Program-made: the position numbers and the translations under genes
Shown here: positions 6,985-15,433 of the stretch, piece after piece
How positions within the stretch are numbered: the first letter of the stretch is position 1
How the letters are laid out: the number at the start of each line of letters is the position of its first letter
Notes under the pieces: generated by a model
What the model saw: the letters and a program-made list of their open reading frames with translations, nothing else
What the model was told of the DNA's origin: nothing
The model's database searches: none
Assembly: GCF_030209375.1 (NCBI RefSeq)
Contig: NZ_JARVSC010000002.1
Span: 223,601-287,600, forward strand
Origin: Plantibacter sp. ME-Dv--P-122b
Lineage (GTDB): Bacteria; Actinomycetota; Actinomycetes; Actinomycetales; Microbacteriaceae
Direction of reading: 5' to 3'
Length of the DNA: 64,000 nucleotides

Positions 6985-9056
6985 CCGTCACGGAACCGCG
7001 CGCGGCCGTCGAGACCGCCGACGTCCGCCCGGGATGGTGGCACGAGCCGTTCGACATGTTCCAGACGAACCTGCGCGAGATCGACGCGCTGCTCGACGTC
7101 GAGACGGTCCTGGACGCGATCCAGGAGCACGGTGCCGGCGTCTGGCTGCTCAACGTCGGCGGCATCCTCTCGCACTTCCCGTCGACGCTGCCGTTCCAGT
7201 CGAGGAACCCACTGCTCGAGGAGCGACCCGGGGGCGACCTCGTCGGAGACGCTGTCGACGCCGCGCATCGTCGTGGCGTCCGGCTCCTCGCCCGCATGGA
7301 CTTCTCGAAGGTCGCCTCCCGCGTCGCCGACGAGCACCCCGAGTGGTGCTTCCGGTCACCGAATGGCGAACGCCAGGTCTATGAGGGACTGGTGAGCGTC
7401 TGCCCGAGTGCCGGGTACTACCAGGACCGGTCACTCGACATCATCGACGAGATCCTCGACGCCTATCCCGTCGACGGATTCTTCTTCAACTGGTTCGGGT
7501 TCAACGAGGTGGACTACGGAGGCCGGGTCCACGGTGTCTGCCACTGCGACGCCTGCGCCGAGGCCTTCGTCCGGGAGACCGGGATCGAGCGGCTGCCGTC
7601 GTTCGCCGGTGATCCCGGCTACCTGGAGTGGAAGCGGTTCGCCGCGGCGACCATCGACCGCTTGACGGCGCGCATCCGCGGGCACATCGCCGACCGAGCA
7701 CCCCACGCGGGGCTCATCCTGGGCCGCTCAGCGGACATCCTGTTCCACGAGGCGAACAACGCCCTCGGTCGTCCGCTCTGGCCGCACGCGACGAGTGAGT
7801 CGGTGAGCGCGTTCCGGGTCGCGCAGCCGGGCAAGCCGGTCCTGGTGAACGCGGTCGCCTTCGTCGACATGCCGTACCGGCTGGCGAGCGAGCAGCCGGA
7901 GATGTTCGCGCAGTACCTCCTCCAGGCGGTGTCGCGCGGGGCGAACCCGTCGACGTATATCATGGGGCCGGCCGGGCTCATCGACTACGCCTGTCTCGCT
8001 CCGGCCGGGGTCGTGACGCGCTTCCATCGGGACCACGCCGAGGTCTACGCCGGACTGTCGCCCGCGGCCGACGTGGGTGTCGTCCGACCGAACCCGCTCG
8101 CGGCGCCCGCCGAGGTGCAGCTGGCGTCGGTCGCCGAGTTCCGCGGCCTGTTCTCCGCCCTGCTGGAACGGCACGTCGCCGTCGACGTCGTGCCGGCCGA
8201 GTCACTGCCCGTTGTGGACCTCGGACGCTTCCGCGTGCTGGTCCTCCCGGATCTCATCTCCCCGACCGCCGAGGAGGACGCCGCCCTCGAGGCGTTCGTC
8301 CGCGCCGGTGGACGGATCGTCGCGACGGGGCGGTCCGGCATCCGCTCCGACGGCTCCGTGGTCTCCTGGCTGCCCGGAGCGCAGCAACGGTCGCTCGAGG
8401 ACGACGCGGAGGCGCTCAAGTCGAGCTACGTCCAACGGGGCGGTGGGCCGTCGGTCGAAGGCTCGGAGCTCGTGCCCGTGCGTGGGCGGCTGCACACCCT
8501 GGCGTGGCGTTCCGACGCCGAGCTGCGCCACCCGGTCGTCCCTCGAGCGCCATACGGACCGCCCGAGAAGGCCTACGGTCACTCGGTCGGACCGGCGTCG
8601 GCCTGCGGTGTGCTCACGCTCGGTCGGGGACGGGCCACACAGGTTCCTTGGACCGTCGGAGCGGCCTACCGTGAGCTCGGGCTCACGGCCATTCGCGACC
8701 TGATCGCCGATCTCGTGATCGACGCCGTCGGGGAGGATGGAACGGTGGAGGTCGAGGCGAGCGAACACGTTGAGGTGTCCGTCGGTCGTTCACGAGCAGG
8801 CCTCGTCGTGCACGTGCTCAACCACTCCGGTCAACGTCGGAACTCCTTCGGTCCCACCGTCCCGGTCCGCGGAACCCGGTTGCGGTTCCCCGGGAGGGCG
8901 GCCGACGCCGCCGGCACCCGCGTCCACCACGTGACCGCCGCCGACGTCGACGTCACCGTGTCGACGGTCGCGGACGATCTCCTCGTCGAAATCGTCGATG
9001 TCGTGGACGCAGCGGTCGTCGTGATCCCGGACGGAGGCGAGCGGGATGACGCCTGA
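6981..9056 (+). CDS. GHL6-type glycosidase-like protein with beta-galactosidase-trimerisation-like domain
   Basis: 691 residues with no signal peptide. The N-terminal ~340 residues resemble the hypothetical glycoside hydrolase 6 (GHL6) barrel: WLLNVGGILSHFPS, then VRLLARMDFSKV, and a strand ending DGFFFNWFGFN followed by a CHCDAC cysteine motif. Residues from about 340 look like a glutamine-amidotransferase-like beta-galactosidase trimerisation domain, including VLVLPDLISPTAEEDAALEAFVRAGGRIVATG. No GHL6 activity can be assigned from sequence. A diverged relative is encoded at 13219-15357 in the same island. Overlaps with both neighbours place it in one operon with two dehydrogenases. Confidence 0.7.
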   Translation: MTVTEPRAAVETADVRPGWWHEPFDMFQTNLREIDALLDVETVLDAIQEHGAGVWLLNVGGILSHFPSTLPFQSRNPLLEERPGGDLVGDAVDAAHRRGVRLLARMDFSKVASRVADEHPEWCFRSPNGERQVYEGLVSVCPSAGYYQDRSLDIIDEILDAYPVDGFFFNWFGFNEVDYGGRVHGVCHCDACAEAFVRETGIERLPSFAGDPGYLEWKRFAAATIDRLTARIRGHIADRAPHAGLILGRSADILFHEANNALGRPLWPHATSESVSAFRVAQPGKPVLVNAVAFVDMPYRLASEQPEMFAQYLLQAVSRGANPSTYIMGPAGLIDYACLAPAGVVTRFHRDHAEVYAGLSPAADVGVVRPNPLAAPAEVQLASVAEFRGLFSALLERHVAVDVVPAESLPVVDLGRFRVLVLPDLISPTAEEDAALEAFVRAGGRIVATGRSGIRSDGSVVSWLPGAQQRSLEDDAEALKSSYVQRGGGPSVEGSELVPVRGRLHTLAWRSDAELRHPVVPRAPYGPPEKAYGHSVGPASACGVLTLGRGRATQVPWTVGAAYRELGLTAIRDLIADLVIDAVGEDGTVEVEASEHVEVSVGRSRAGLVVHVLNHSGQRRNSFGPTVPVRGTRLRFPGRAADAAGTRVHHVTAADVDVTVSTVADDLLVEIVDVVDAAVVVIPDGGERDDA

Positions 9057-9975
9057 GGTGGTCCTCGTCCGCGGCGGCCAGGCGGACGCCGTGCGCTCGC
9101 GTATCCGGAGCGACCTCCCCGAGGTCCGTGTCCTCGACGACGAGACCGCCCACCCTGCGACCACGATCGTCGCAGGCCGGGTGCGCGACGAGGAACTGCC
9201 CGGGCTGCCGGCGCTCGCCTGGGTGCACTCCTGGGCCGCCGGTGTCGAGTCCGAGGTGGGACCGGCTCTCCGTGGGAGCGGCGTCACAGTGACGTCCTCG
9301 GCGGGCAACGGGGCGGTCCCGCTCGCGGAGCACGCAATGCTGCTGGCCCTCCAGCTCGACCGCGGCGGACGTCGCTGGTCTGATGCCGCCCGCGAGGCCA
9401 GATGGGACCGGTTCACCCACGGCGAGCTCGCCGGCAAGACGATGGGCATCTACGGCTTCGGCAACATCGGCGCCGCCCTCGCGCCGCGTGCGAGCGCCTT
9501 CGACATGACCGTCATCGGCCTCCGTCGTGACGTCGGACGCACTCCGGTCGCCGTCGAGCGCCTGTACCGACCGGAAGAGGTCCTCGACTTCGCCGGGCGG
9601 TGTGACGTGCTGGTCGTGACGGCTCCGCTCACCGTGGAGACGCGCGGAGCGATCGACCTCCGCGTCCTGTCGGCGCTCCGCCCGGGAGCCTCCGTCATCG
9701 TCGTCTCACGAGGGGGCATCGTGGTCGACGCAGACCTCCTGGCGGCCCTCGACTCCGGTGCCGTCGCGGGAGCCGGTCTCGACGCGCACACGGTCGAGCC
9801 GCTGCCGGCGGACTCCCCGTTCTGGTCGCGGGACGACGTGGTGGTGACTCCGCACAACGGGGCCACCACGACCGCCACCGCTGATCGCGGAACCGCGATC
9901 TTCCTCGACAACCTCCGACGTCGGGTCACGGGGGAACCGCTCGTCAACCGTGTCGACCCGAGCTCCCTCGCCTGA
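9046..9975 (+). CDS. D-isomer-specific 2-hydroxyacid dehydrogenase
   Basis: 309 residues. The cofactor motif GIYGFGNIGAAL (about 134-145), VVVTAPLTVETRGAID, the arginine-bearing VVSRGGIVVDADLLAAL and a terminal VVVTPHNGATT with the conserved histidine are the hallmarks of the NAD(P)-linked D-2-hydroxyacid dehydrogenase family. These interconvert 2-hydroxy- and 2-oxo-acids such as glyoxylate, hydroxypyruvate and phosphoglycerate. The ATG lies 11 nt inside the preceding gene. With the isomerase-like and GarR-like genes it suggests that the pathway passes through short hydroxy-oxo acids. Specificity is not readable. Confidence 0.85.
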   Translation: MTPEVVLVRGGQADAVRSRIRSDLPEVRVLDDETAHPATTIVAGRVRDEELPGLPALAWVHSWAAGVESEVGPALRGSGVTVTSSAGNGAVPLAEHAMLLALQLDRGGRRWSDAAREARWDRFTHGELAGKTMGIYGFGNIGAALAPRASAFDMTVIGLRRDVGRTPVAVERLYRPEEVLDFAGRCDVLVVTAPLTVETRGAIDLRVLSALRPGASVIVVSRGGIVVDADLLAALDSGAVAGAGLDAHTVEPLPADSPFWSRDDVVVTPHNGATTTATADRGTAIFLDNLRRRVTGEPLVNRVDPSSLA

Positions 9976-10050
9976 TCTCCGGCGTCCTGGAAGCGCCGTC
10001 ATCGCAGCACCGTCACCACTCATACAACGCCGTATCGAAAGAAGGACATC

Positions 10051-11355
10051 ATGTCGAACATCCCGCAGGACGTCAGCCGACGACGCTTCCTCACCTACGC
10101 CGGAGTCGGCGCACTCTCCCTCGGAGCCTTCGCCCTCGCCGGCTGCTCCATCGGAGGTGGTTCCGGTGCCGGCGGTACCACCACCATCCGCTTCGCCTGG
10201 TGGGGAGGCGCTGAACGCCAGAAGGCCTACCTGGCCGGGATGGACCTGTTCAGCAAGCAGAACAGCGACGTCACGATCGAGCCGGAGTTCGGTGACTACA
10301 CCGCCTACCAGGAGCGCATGACGACACAGATGGCCGCGCGCGACGTGCCGGACGTCTTCTGGATCCCGTCGCCGGCCGTCCTGACCTACCGGGACGCGAA
10401 GATCTACCGACCGCTCGAGGACGTCGGCACGCTCGACCTGTCCGCGTTCAGCGACGCCGAACTCGACCTCTTCCGGATCGACGGCGAGCTGAACACCTTG
10501 CCGAAGTCGATGTTCTCCCCGGTCCTCCGCTACAACCAGACCTTCATGGACGAGGACGGCGTCGCACTCCCCGAGACGCTCACATGGGACAGTCTGGCCG
10601 AGTTCCTGACGGACTACTCGAAGAACAACGCCGCAGGCCGGAAGGGCACCACGTACGGCGCGTACCACGACATGCCCTTCGAGTCGTTCCTGCGCCAGCG
10701 CGGCGAGGACCTGTGGTCGAAGGACGGCAGGCTGGCCGCGAGTGAGGACGGCGTCGCCGCATGGATCGACTGGTGGGAGCAGCTCCGCAAGGCCGGCGCC
10801 ACCACCAGCATCAGCGAGCAGGACGGCATCGAACCCGGCTGGTCCGACACCGGCGCCAAGGTGCTCGCGACGTTCGCCAACTCGAACCACATCGTGGACG
10901 AGGCCGCGGCGTTCCCCGACTACGAGTTCCGGCAGCGGGACGTCCCGGCCCTCGCTGACGCGGCGCCCGGATACCACTTCACCTACTTCAGCCGGTTCGC
11001 GATGTACGCGGGCATCGACGACGACCGCGTCGACGCGGCGGGTGCGCTGATGAGCTACAACCTCAACTCGATCGACCTGCTGAAGCTCGTGGGGCTGTCG
11101 GCCGGCGCACCGCCGAGCCTGGCTCTCCTCGACGAGTACGAGCCGTCGGCGACCCCGGACGAGCGGAAGGTGATCGCGACCACCCGCGAGATCGCGGCCA
11201 TGGAGCAGCGGCCCCGGTACGAGGCTCCCGCGGGTTCCGGTTCGTGGCGCACCGTGATGATCCGCGAACTCGAAGGCGTGACCCTCGGGAACACCTCGGT
11301 CTCGAAGGCCGCCTCGAACTTCGTCTCGGCCGTCTCCTCCTCGGTGGGCAACTGA
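10051..11355 (+). CDS. ABC sugar importer, substrate-binding lipoprotein (Tat-exported)
   Basis: 434 residues, family 1 sugar-binding protein length. The N terminus has a twin-arginine motif SRRRFLTY (residues 9-16), a hydrophobic stretch and the lipobox ALAGC with the lipidated cysteine at about residue 32. TTIRFAWWGG and the YQERMTTQMAARDVPDVFWI region are typical of maltose/multiple-sugar binding proteins. GAAGGACATC precedes the ATG. The stop overlaps the permease start by one base (TGATG). It should capture an oligosaccharide or glycoside at the outer face of the membrane. Tat export implies folding, perhaps with a cofactor or simply fast folding, before export. Confidence 0.85.
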   Translation: MSNIPQDVSRRRFLTYAGVGALSLGAFALAGCSIGGGSGAGGTTTIRFAWWGGAERQKAYLAGMDLFSKQNSDVTIEPEFGDYTAYQERMTTQMAARDVPDVFWIPSPAVLTYRDAKIYRPLEDVGTLDLSAFSDAELDLFRIDGELNTLPKSMFSPVLRYNQTFMDEDGVALPETLTWDSLAEFLTDYSKNNAAGRKGTTYGAYHDMPFESFLRQRGEDLWSKDGRLAASEDGVAAWIDWWEQLRKAGATTSISEQDGIEPGWSDTGAKVLATFANSNHIVDEAAAFPDYEFRQRDVPALADAAPGYHFTYFSRFAMYAGIDDDRVDAAGALMSYNLNSIDLLKLVGLSAGAPPSLALLDEYEPSATPDERKVIATTREIAAMEQRPRYEAPAGSGSWRTVMIRELEGVTLGNTSVSKAASNFVSAVSSSVGN

Positions 11356-12320
11356 TGACCCTCACGATGAAACGCGAGCCCGAGGTGCGGACCGGGACGA
11401 CCGGATCCGCGACGACGACCGGACGGAAGCGGCGTCGGGCCTCCCACCAGCGGCAGGGCTGGGTCGCGCACGTCTTCCTCCTCCCGTGGATGATCGGGAT
11501 GATCGCGGTCACGGCAGGACCGCTCATCGCCTCCGCCGTCCTCGCCTTCACCGACTACGACCTCCTGACCGCACCGTCGTTCATCGGGTTCGACAACTTC
11601 ACCCGCATGATGGGCGACGAGCGGTTCTGGGCGTCGGCACGCGTGACGGGCCTGTACGTGCTCGTCTCGGTGCCCTTGCAGCTCGCCTTCGCGTTGTTCC
11701 TGGCGGTCATCCTCGACAAGGGGATCCGTGGGCTGTCCCTGTACCGGAGCGCCTTCTACCTGCCCTCGCTCCTCGGCGGCAGCGTCGCGATCGCGATCCT
11801 CTGGCGCCAGCTGTTCGGCGACGCCGGGCTGATCAACACGGTGCTCGGGTTCTTCGGCATCGAGGCTGACAGCTGGTTGCAGAACCCCGCGACCGCGCCG
11901 TGGACGCTGATCATCCTCAACGTGTGGACCTTCGGCTCGCCGATGGTGATCTTCCTGGCCGGACTGCGTCAGGTCCCCGACGAGCTCCTCGAGGCCGCCG
12001 AGGTCGACGGGGCCGGACGGGTTCGACGCTTCTGGTCGATCACCATCCCGCTGCTCACGCCGATCATCTTCCTGAATCTGATCCTGCAGATGATCAGCGC
12101 GTTCCAGGCGTTCACCCAAGCCCACGTGGTTAGTGGCGGCACGGGCGGACCCCTCGACTCGACGCTGTTCTACACCCTCTACATCTATCAGGAGGGATTC
12201 GTGAACTTCGACATGGGCTACGCCGCTGCCATGGCGTGGGTCCTCCTGATCGTCATTGCGATCGCCACGGCGGGCAACTTCATCCTTTCGCGCCGCTGGG
12301 TGCACTACGGAGACGAATGA
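11355..12320 (+). CDS. ABC sugar importer permease (MalF/UgpA type)
   Basis: 321 residues with six predicted membrane segments after a basic 35-residue cytoplasmic tail. The EAA loop that docks the ATPase is clear: EAAEVDGAGRVRRFWSITIP. The ATG shares one base with the upstream stop codon, and this start matches the family N terminus (WVAHVFLLPWMIGMIAVTAGP). The gene pairs with the next permease to form the translocation pore. No ATP-binding subunit is encoded nearby, so a shared MsmK/UgpC-type ATPase from elsewhere in the genome would be needed. Confidence 0.88.
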   Translation: MTLTMKREPEVRTGTTGSATTTGRKRRRASHQRQGWVAHVFLLPWMIGMIAVTAGPLIASAVLAFTDYDLLTAPSFIGFDNFTRMMGDERFWASARVTGLYVLVSVPLQLAFALFLAVILDKGIRGLSLYRSAFYLPSLLGGSVAIAILWRQLFGDAGLINTVLGFFGIEADSWLQNPATAPWTLIILNVWTFGSPMVIFLAGLRQVPDELLEAAEVDGAGRVRRFWSITIPLLTPIIFLNLILQMISAFQAFTQAHVVSGGTGGPLDSTLFYTLYIYQEGFVNFDMGYAAAMAWVLLIVIAIATAGNFILSRRWVHYGDE

Positions 12321-13222
12321 TGGCCATCACCAGTACCACCCTCGACGCCCTGCCCGCCGACCCCGATCCGACGCCCACCCGGCGCAATCGGGACGCCGGC
12401 CGACCACGGCGGATCATCCGCCACATCCTCCTCGTGGTGTTCGCGCTGCTGATGCTGTACCCGTTGCTGTGGATGGTGGTGAGCTCCTTCAAGCCGAGCA
12501 ACCTGATCCTGTCGCAGACGGGCCTCATCCCGAGCGAGGTGACGCTGTCGAACTACGTGGACGGATGGGACTCCCTGGGGACGCCCTTCACGGCGTTCCT
12601 CCTCAACTCCGGCCTCATCGCCGTCGGGGCCATCGTCGGCAACCTGTTCTCCTGCTCCGTGACGGCGTACGCGCTCGCCCGGCTGAACTTCCGGGCGAAC
12701 AAGCTGTACTTCGGCCTCACCCTCATGACGATGATGCTGCCGTTCCATGTGCTGATCATCCCGCAGTACATCCTGTTCGCGGAGCTCGGATGGATCAACA
12801 CCTACGCGCCGCTGCTCATCCCGAAGTTCCTCGCGACCGACGCGGTGTTCATCTTCCTCATGGTGCAGTTCATCCGCACCATCCCGCGGGAACTCGACCA
12901 CGCGGCGATGCTCGACGGTGCAGGCCCGTTCCGCATCTTCTGGTCGGTGATCCTGCCGCTCATGCAGCCGGCACTCATCACGACGACGATCTTCACCTTC
13001 ATCTGGACGTGGAACGACTACTTCGGACCACTCCTCTACCTGACGAAGACGAAGCTGTACACGGTGCCGGTGGCGCTCAAATCGCTCGTCGACACGGAGA
13101 CGCAGAGCGGGATCGGCATCATGTTCGCGATGTCGCTCATCTCGCTCGTCCCGATCCTCCTCTTCTTCCTCTTCGCGCAGAAGTACATCATCAAGGGCAT
13201 CGCCACGACGGGAATCAAATGA
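12317..13222 (+). CDS. ABC sugar importer permease (MalG/UgpE type)
   Basis: 301 residues, six membrane segments. The inner-loop EAA motif reads HAAMLDGAGPFRIFWSVILPLMQPA. The start is the ATG of the 4-nt ATGA overlap; a second ATG follows immediately and could also serve. FAQKYIIKGIATTGIK is the typical C terminus of this permease family (usually YIIRGMTAGAVKG-like). It works with 11355-12320. The following glycosidase-like gene starts 4 nt before its end, so the importer and the enzyme are translationally linked. Confidence 0.88.
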   Translation: MMAITSTTLDALPADPDPTPTRRNRDAGRPRRIIRHILLVVFALLMLYPLLWMVVSSFKPSNLILSQTGLIPSEVTLSNYVDGWDSLGTPFTAFLLNSGLIAVGAIVGNLFSCSVTAYALARLNFRANKLYFGLTLMTMMLPFHVLIIPQYILFAELGWINTYAPLLIPKFLATDAVFIFLMVQFIRTIPRELDHAAMLDGAGPFRIFWSVILPLMQPALITTTIFTFIWTWNDYFGPLLYLTKTKLYTVPVALKSLVDTETQSGIGIMFAMSLISLVPILLFFLFAQKYIIKGIATTGIK

Positions 13223-15357
13223 CGACGACACAGCCGCTCACGACCGGTACCGACACGATCGCCTGGTTCTCCGGCGACCAACGGTGGACACAACTGACCT
13301 TCGTCGAGGACGACCCGCTCCACTTCGACCTCGACGCGTGGGCCGACGTCATGGACCGGACCGCGTCGACCGCCATCTGCATCAGCGCCGGGGGGTACAT
13401 CGCGTTCTATCCGACCTCGATCCCGTTGCACTACCGCAGCCGGCACCTCGGTGACCGCGATCTCCTCGGCGAGATCGTCGACCTCGCACGGAGTCGTGGC
13501 ATGGTCGTCATGGCTCGGATCGACCCGCACGCCGTCCATCGGGACGTCCGTGAGGCCCACCCCGAGTGGATCGCCCGTACCGAGGACGGGGAGCTGCAGG
13601 AGCACTGGGCGCACCCGGGCACCTACGTGACGGACGCGTTCGGCGGCTATAACTGGGAGTTCACGACCGAGGTCGCACGCGAGGTCACCGCGGACTACGA
13701 CATCGACGCGGTGTTCGCGAACCGGTGGCAGGGCCATGGACCCGGATACACCGAGACCGCGCAACGACGCTTCCGCGCGGCGTCCGGGCTCGCCCTGCCG
13801 ACCTCGCGCGACGCCGTCGACGGAGCGTCCTGGCAGGCCTATCGGGGATGGCGTCGGGAGCGGCTGAGCGACCTGGTCGCGCACTGGGACGCGGCGGTCC
13901 AGGACGTGAAGCCGGAGGTGCGCTTCATCCCCAACCTCGGGTCGTTCGCAGCGGGCGAGCTTCGCGACGACGTCGCCCGTCTGCACGTCCCGTTCTTCCT
14001 CGTCGACCACCAGGCGCGTAACGAGGGGGAGACCCAGTGGGCGGCCGGCCGTGACGCGAAGCGGACCCGGTCCATCCACCCCGACAAGCCCGTCGGGCTC
14101 ATCACCTCCGTCGGGCCCGAGTCGCACGGGTATCGCTGGAAGGACTCCGTCAACGCGGGTCAGGAGACCGTGGGCTGGATCGTCGACGGCTTCGTGCACG
14201 GCGCGTTCCCGTGGTTCACGAAGTTCGCGGCGCGTATCCATGACACACGCTGGATCCCGGCGGTCGAGCGGGCGTTCACGCTGCATCGCGAGATCGGCGC
14301 GACCTGGCAGCAGTCGCGCCCGGTCGCCGAAGTCTGCGTCTGGGACGTGGACAACGCCTTCGCCGACGCCCGGACGCGACGGGCCGCCTCCGGCATGTAC
14401 CAGGCGCTCGTCGAGCTGCGGACGCCGTTCGAGTTCGTCGGCCCCCGTGGCCTGCACCGGCTCGGGCTGCCAGAGACGAGGGTGGTCGTCCTTCCCGAGA
14501 TCGACGAGATCGACGAGCGGTCCGCCGCCGCACTGCGTGCCTTCGTCGAGGGCGGCGGCGAGCTCGTGGTGACGGGGGCCGGCCCCCTGATCGACAGGGG
14601 TACACCGCTCGTGACCGAGCTGACGGGCGCGCCGCTGACCGCCCGTTCGGCCGGGGTCGTCCGGAACAACTACGTGCAACGGGCGTCCGACGGCGTCCTG
14701 GCCGCAGGACTCGACGGCGCGGACCGCATCATCGGAGGAACCCGTCTGGCCCGCTTCGCGCCTGGCGCCGAGGCGAGCGTCCACTGGCGGTTCGTACCGG
14801 ATCACCCCGACCTCCCCATGGAAGAGGTCTACCCGCGAGGGGAGGCCGTAGACCCGGCGGTGTTCCGTGCGTCGCTGGTCGCGTCGGACGCTGGCGGGAC
14901 GGTGCCGGCGGGCGCCGGGACGGTCCAGGTCATCGGGTTCAACCTCGCCGAGCTGTACCACGAGACGCTCCTCGGAGACCACCTCACCCTGCTCGGCAAC
15001 ACGATCGAGGCCGCGCTCGGGGGGTCGAGTCTGGTCCACATCGACGGCCCGGGGTTCCTGGATGCGGCGGCGTGGACGGACGGCGAGGCGTTCACGCTCG
15101 CGTTCGCCAACCTCACCGATCCGTTGGCGATGCGCGGCCAGCAGCGCGCGGTGACGGAGCTCACCGGCATCCGGGTGCGGATCGACGCCACCCGCCTGTC
15201 GGAGGCCACGGGGCGTCCCGTCGTGCCGGCCGAGCTCTCGGCCGAGGTGGTCCTCGACGATCGGCGGACGCCGGCGCCGCTGGCGGTGGTCGACGGCACG
15301 ATCATCGTGGAGCTCCCGACCGTCCGCGAACTCGGGATGGTCAGGCTCACCTCCTGA
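13219..15357 (+). CDS. second GHL6-type glycosidase-like protein
   Basis: 712 residues, no signal peptide. It shares the layout of the protein at 6981-9056: a GHL6-like barrel (ICISAGGYIAFYPTSIPLHYRS, then GMVVMARIDPHAVH, and DIDAVFANRWQGHG) followed by a trimerisation-like domain (VVVLPEIDEIDERSAAALRAFVEGGGELVVTG). The paralogue's CHCDAC motif is absent here. The ATG overlaps the permease stop, so this protein probably acts on whatever the importer brings in. A cytoplasmic beta-glycosidase-like role is inference. A longer upstream reading of the frame through the permease is not supported. Confidence 0.7.
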   Translation: MTTTQPLTTGTDTIAWFSGDQRWTQLTFVEDDPLHFDLDAWADVMDRTASTAICISAGGYIAFYPTSIPLHYRSRHLGDRDLLGEIVDLARSRGMVVMARIDPHAVHRDVREAHPEWIARTEDGELQEHWAHPGTYVTDAFGGYNWEFTTEVAREVTADYDIDAVFANRWQGHGPGYTETAQRRFRAASGLALPTSRDAVDGASWQAYRGWRRERLSDLVAHWDAAVQDVKPEVRFIPNLGSFAAGELRDDVARLHVPFFLVDHQARNEGETQWAAGRDAKRTRSIHPDKPVGLITSVGPESHGYRWKDSVNAGQETVGWIVDGFVHGAFPWFTKFAARIHDTRWIPAVERAFTLHREIGATWQQSRPVAEVCVWDVDNAFADARTRRAASGMYQALVELRTPFEFVGPRGLHRLGLPETRVVVLPEIDEIDERSAAALRAFVEGGGELVVTGAGPLIDRGTPLVTELTGAPLTARSAGVVRNNYVQRASDGVLAAGLDGADRIIGGTRLARFAPGAEASVHWRFVPDHPDLPMEEVYPRGEAVDPAVFRASLVASDAGGTVPAGAGTVQVIGFNLAELYHETLLGDHLTLLGNTIEAALGGSSLVHIDGPGFLDAAAWTDGEAFTLAFANLTDPLAMRGQQRAVTELTGIRVRIDATRLSEATGRPVVPAELSAEVVLDDRRTPAPLAVVDGTIIVELPTVRELGMVRLTS

Positions 15358-15388
15358 GGCGGGAGATGCGGGCTCACGCCTGCTGATC

Positions 15389-15416
15389 GGGGTCGGCACC
15401 GCGCGGTGTCGGCCCC
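15389..15416. terminator. hairpin between convergent genes, probable bidirectional terminator
   Basis: A 13-bp stem (15389-15401 with 15404-15416, two G-U pairs) in the 76-bp gap between the plus-strand GHL6-like gene and the minus-strand LacI gene. There is no U tract, as is common for GC-rich actinobacterial terminators. Confidence 0.55.
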
Positions 15417-15433
15417 GACGTGTCCCGGTCTGA

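Noticed and set aside
9980..9998. Hairpin CGGCG...CGCCG upstream of the first binding-protein gene
   Set aside because: Only a 5-bp perfect stem, common by chance at this GC content. No functional claim is made.
10030..10050. ATAC/GTAT inverted repeat as operator for the LacI at 15434
   Set aside because: The arms are four bases, the centre is not CpG, and there is no second copy. Evidence is too weak.
12256..13218. Upstream extension of the 13219-15357 frame through the second permease gene
   Set aside because: The translation before 13219 is low-complexity shadow sequence of the permease. The ATG at 13219 overlaps the permease stop in the usual way.
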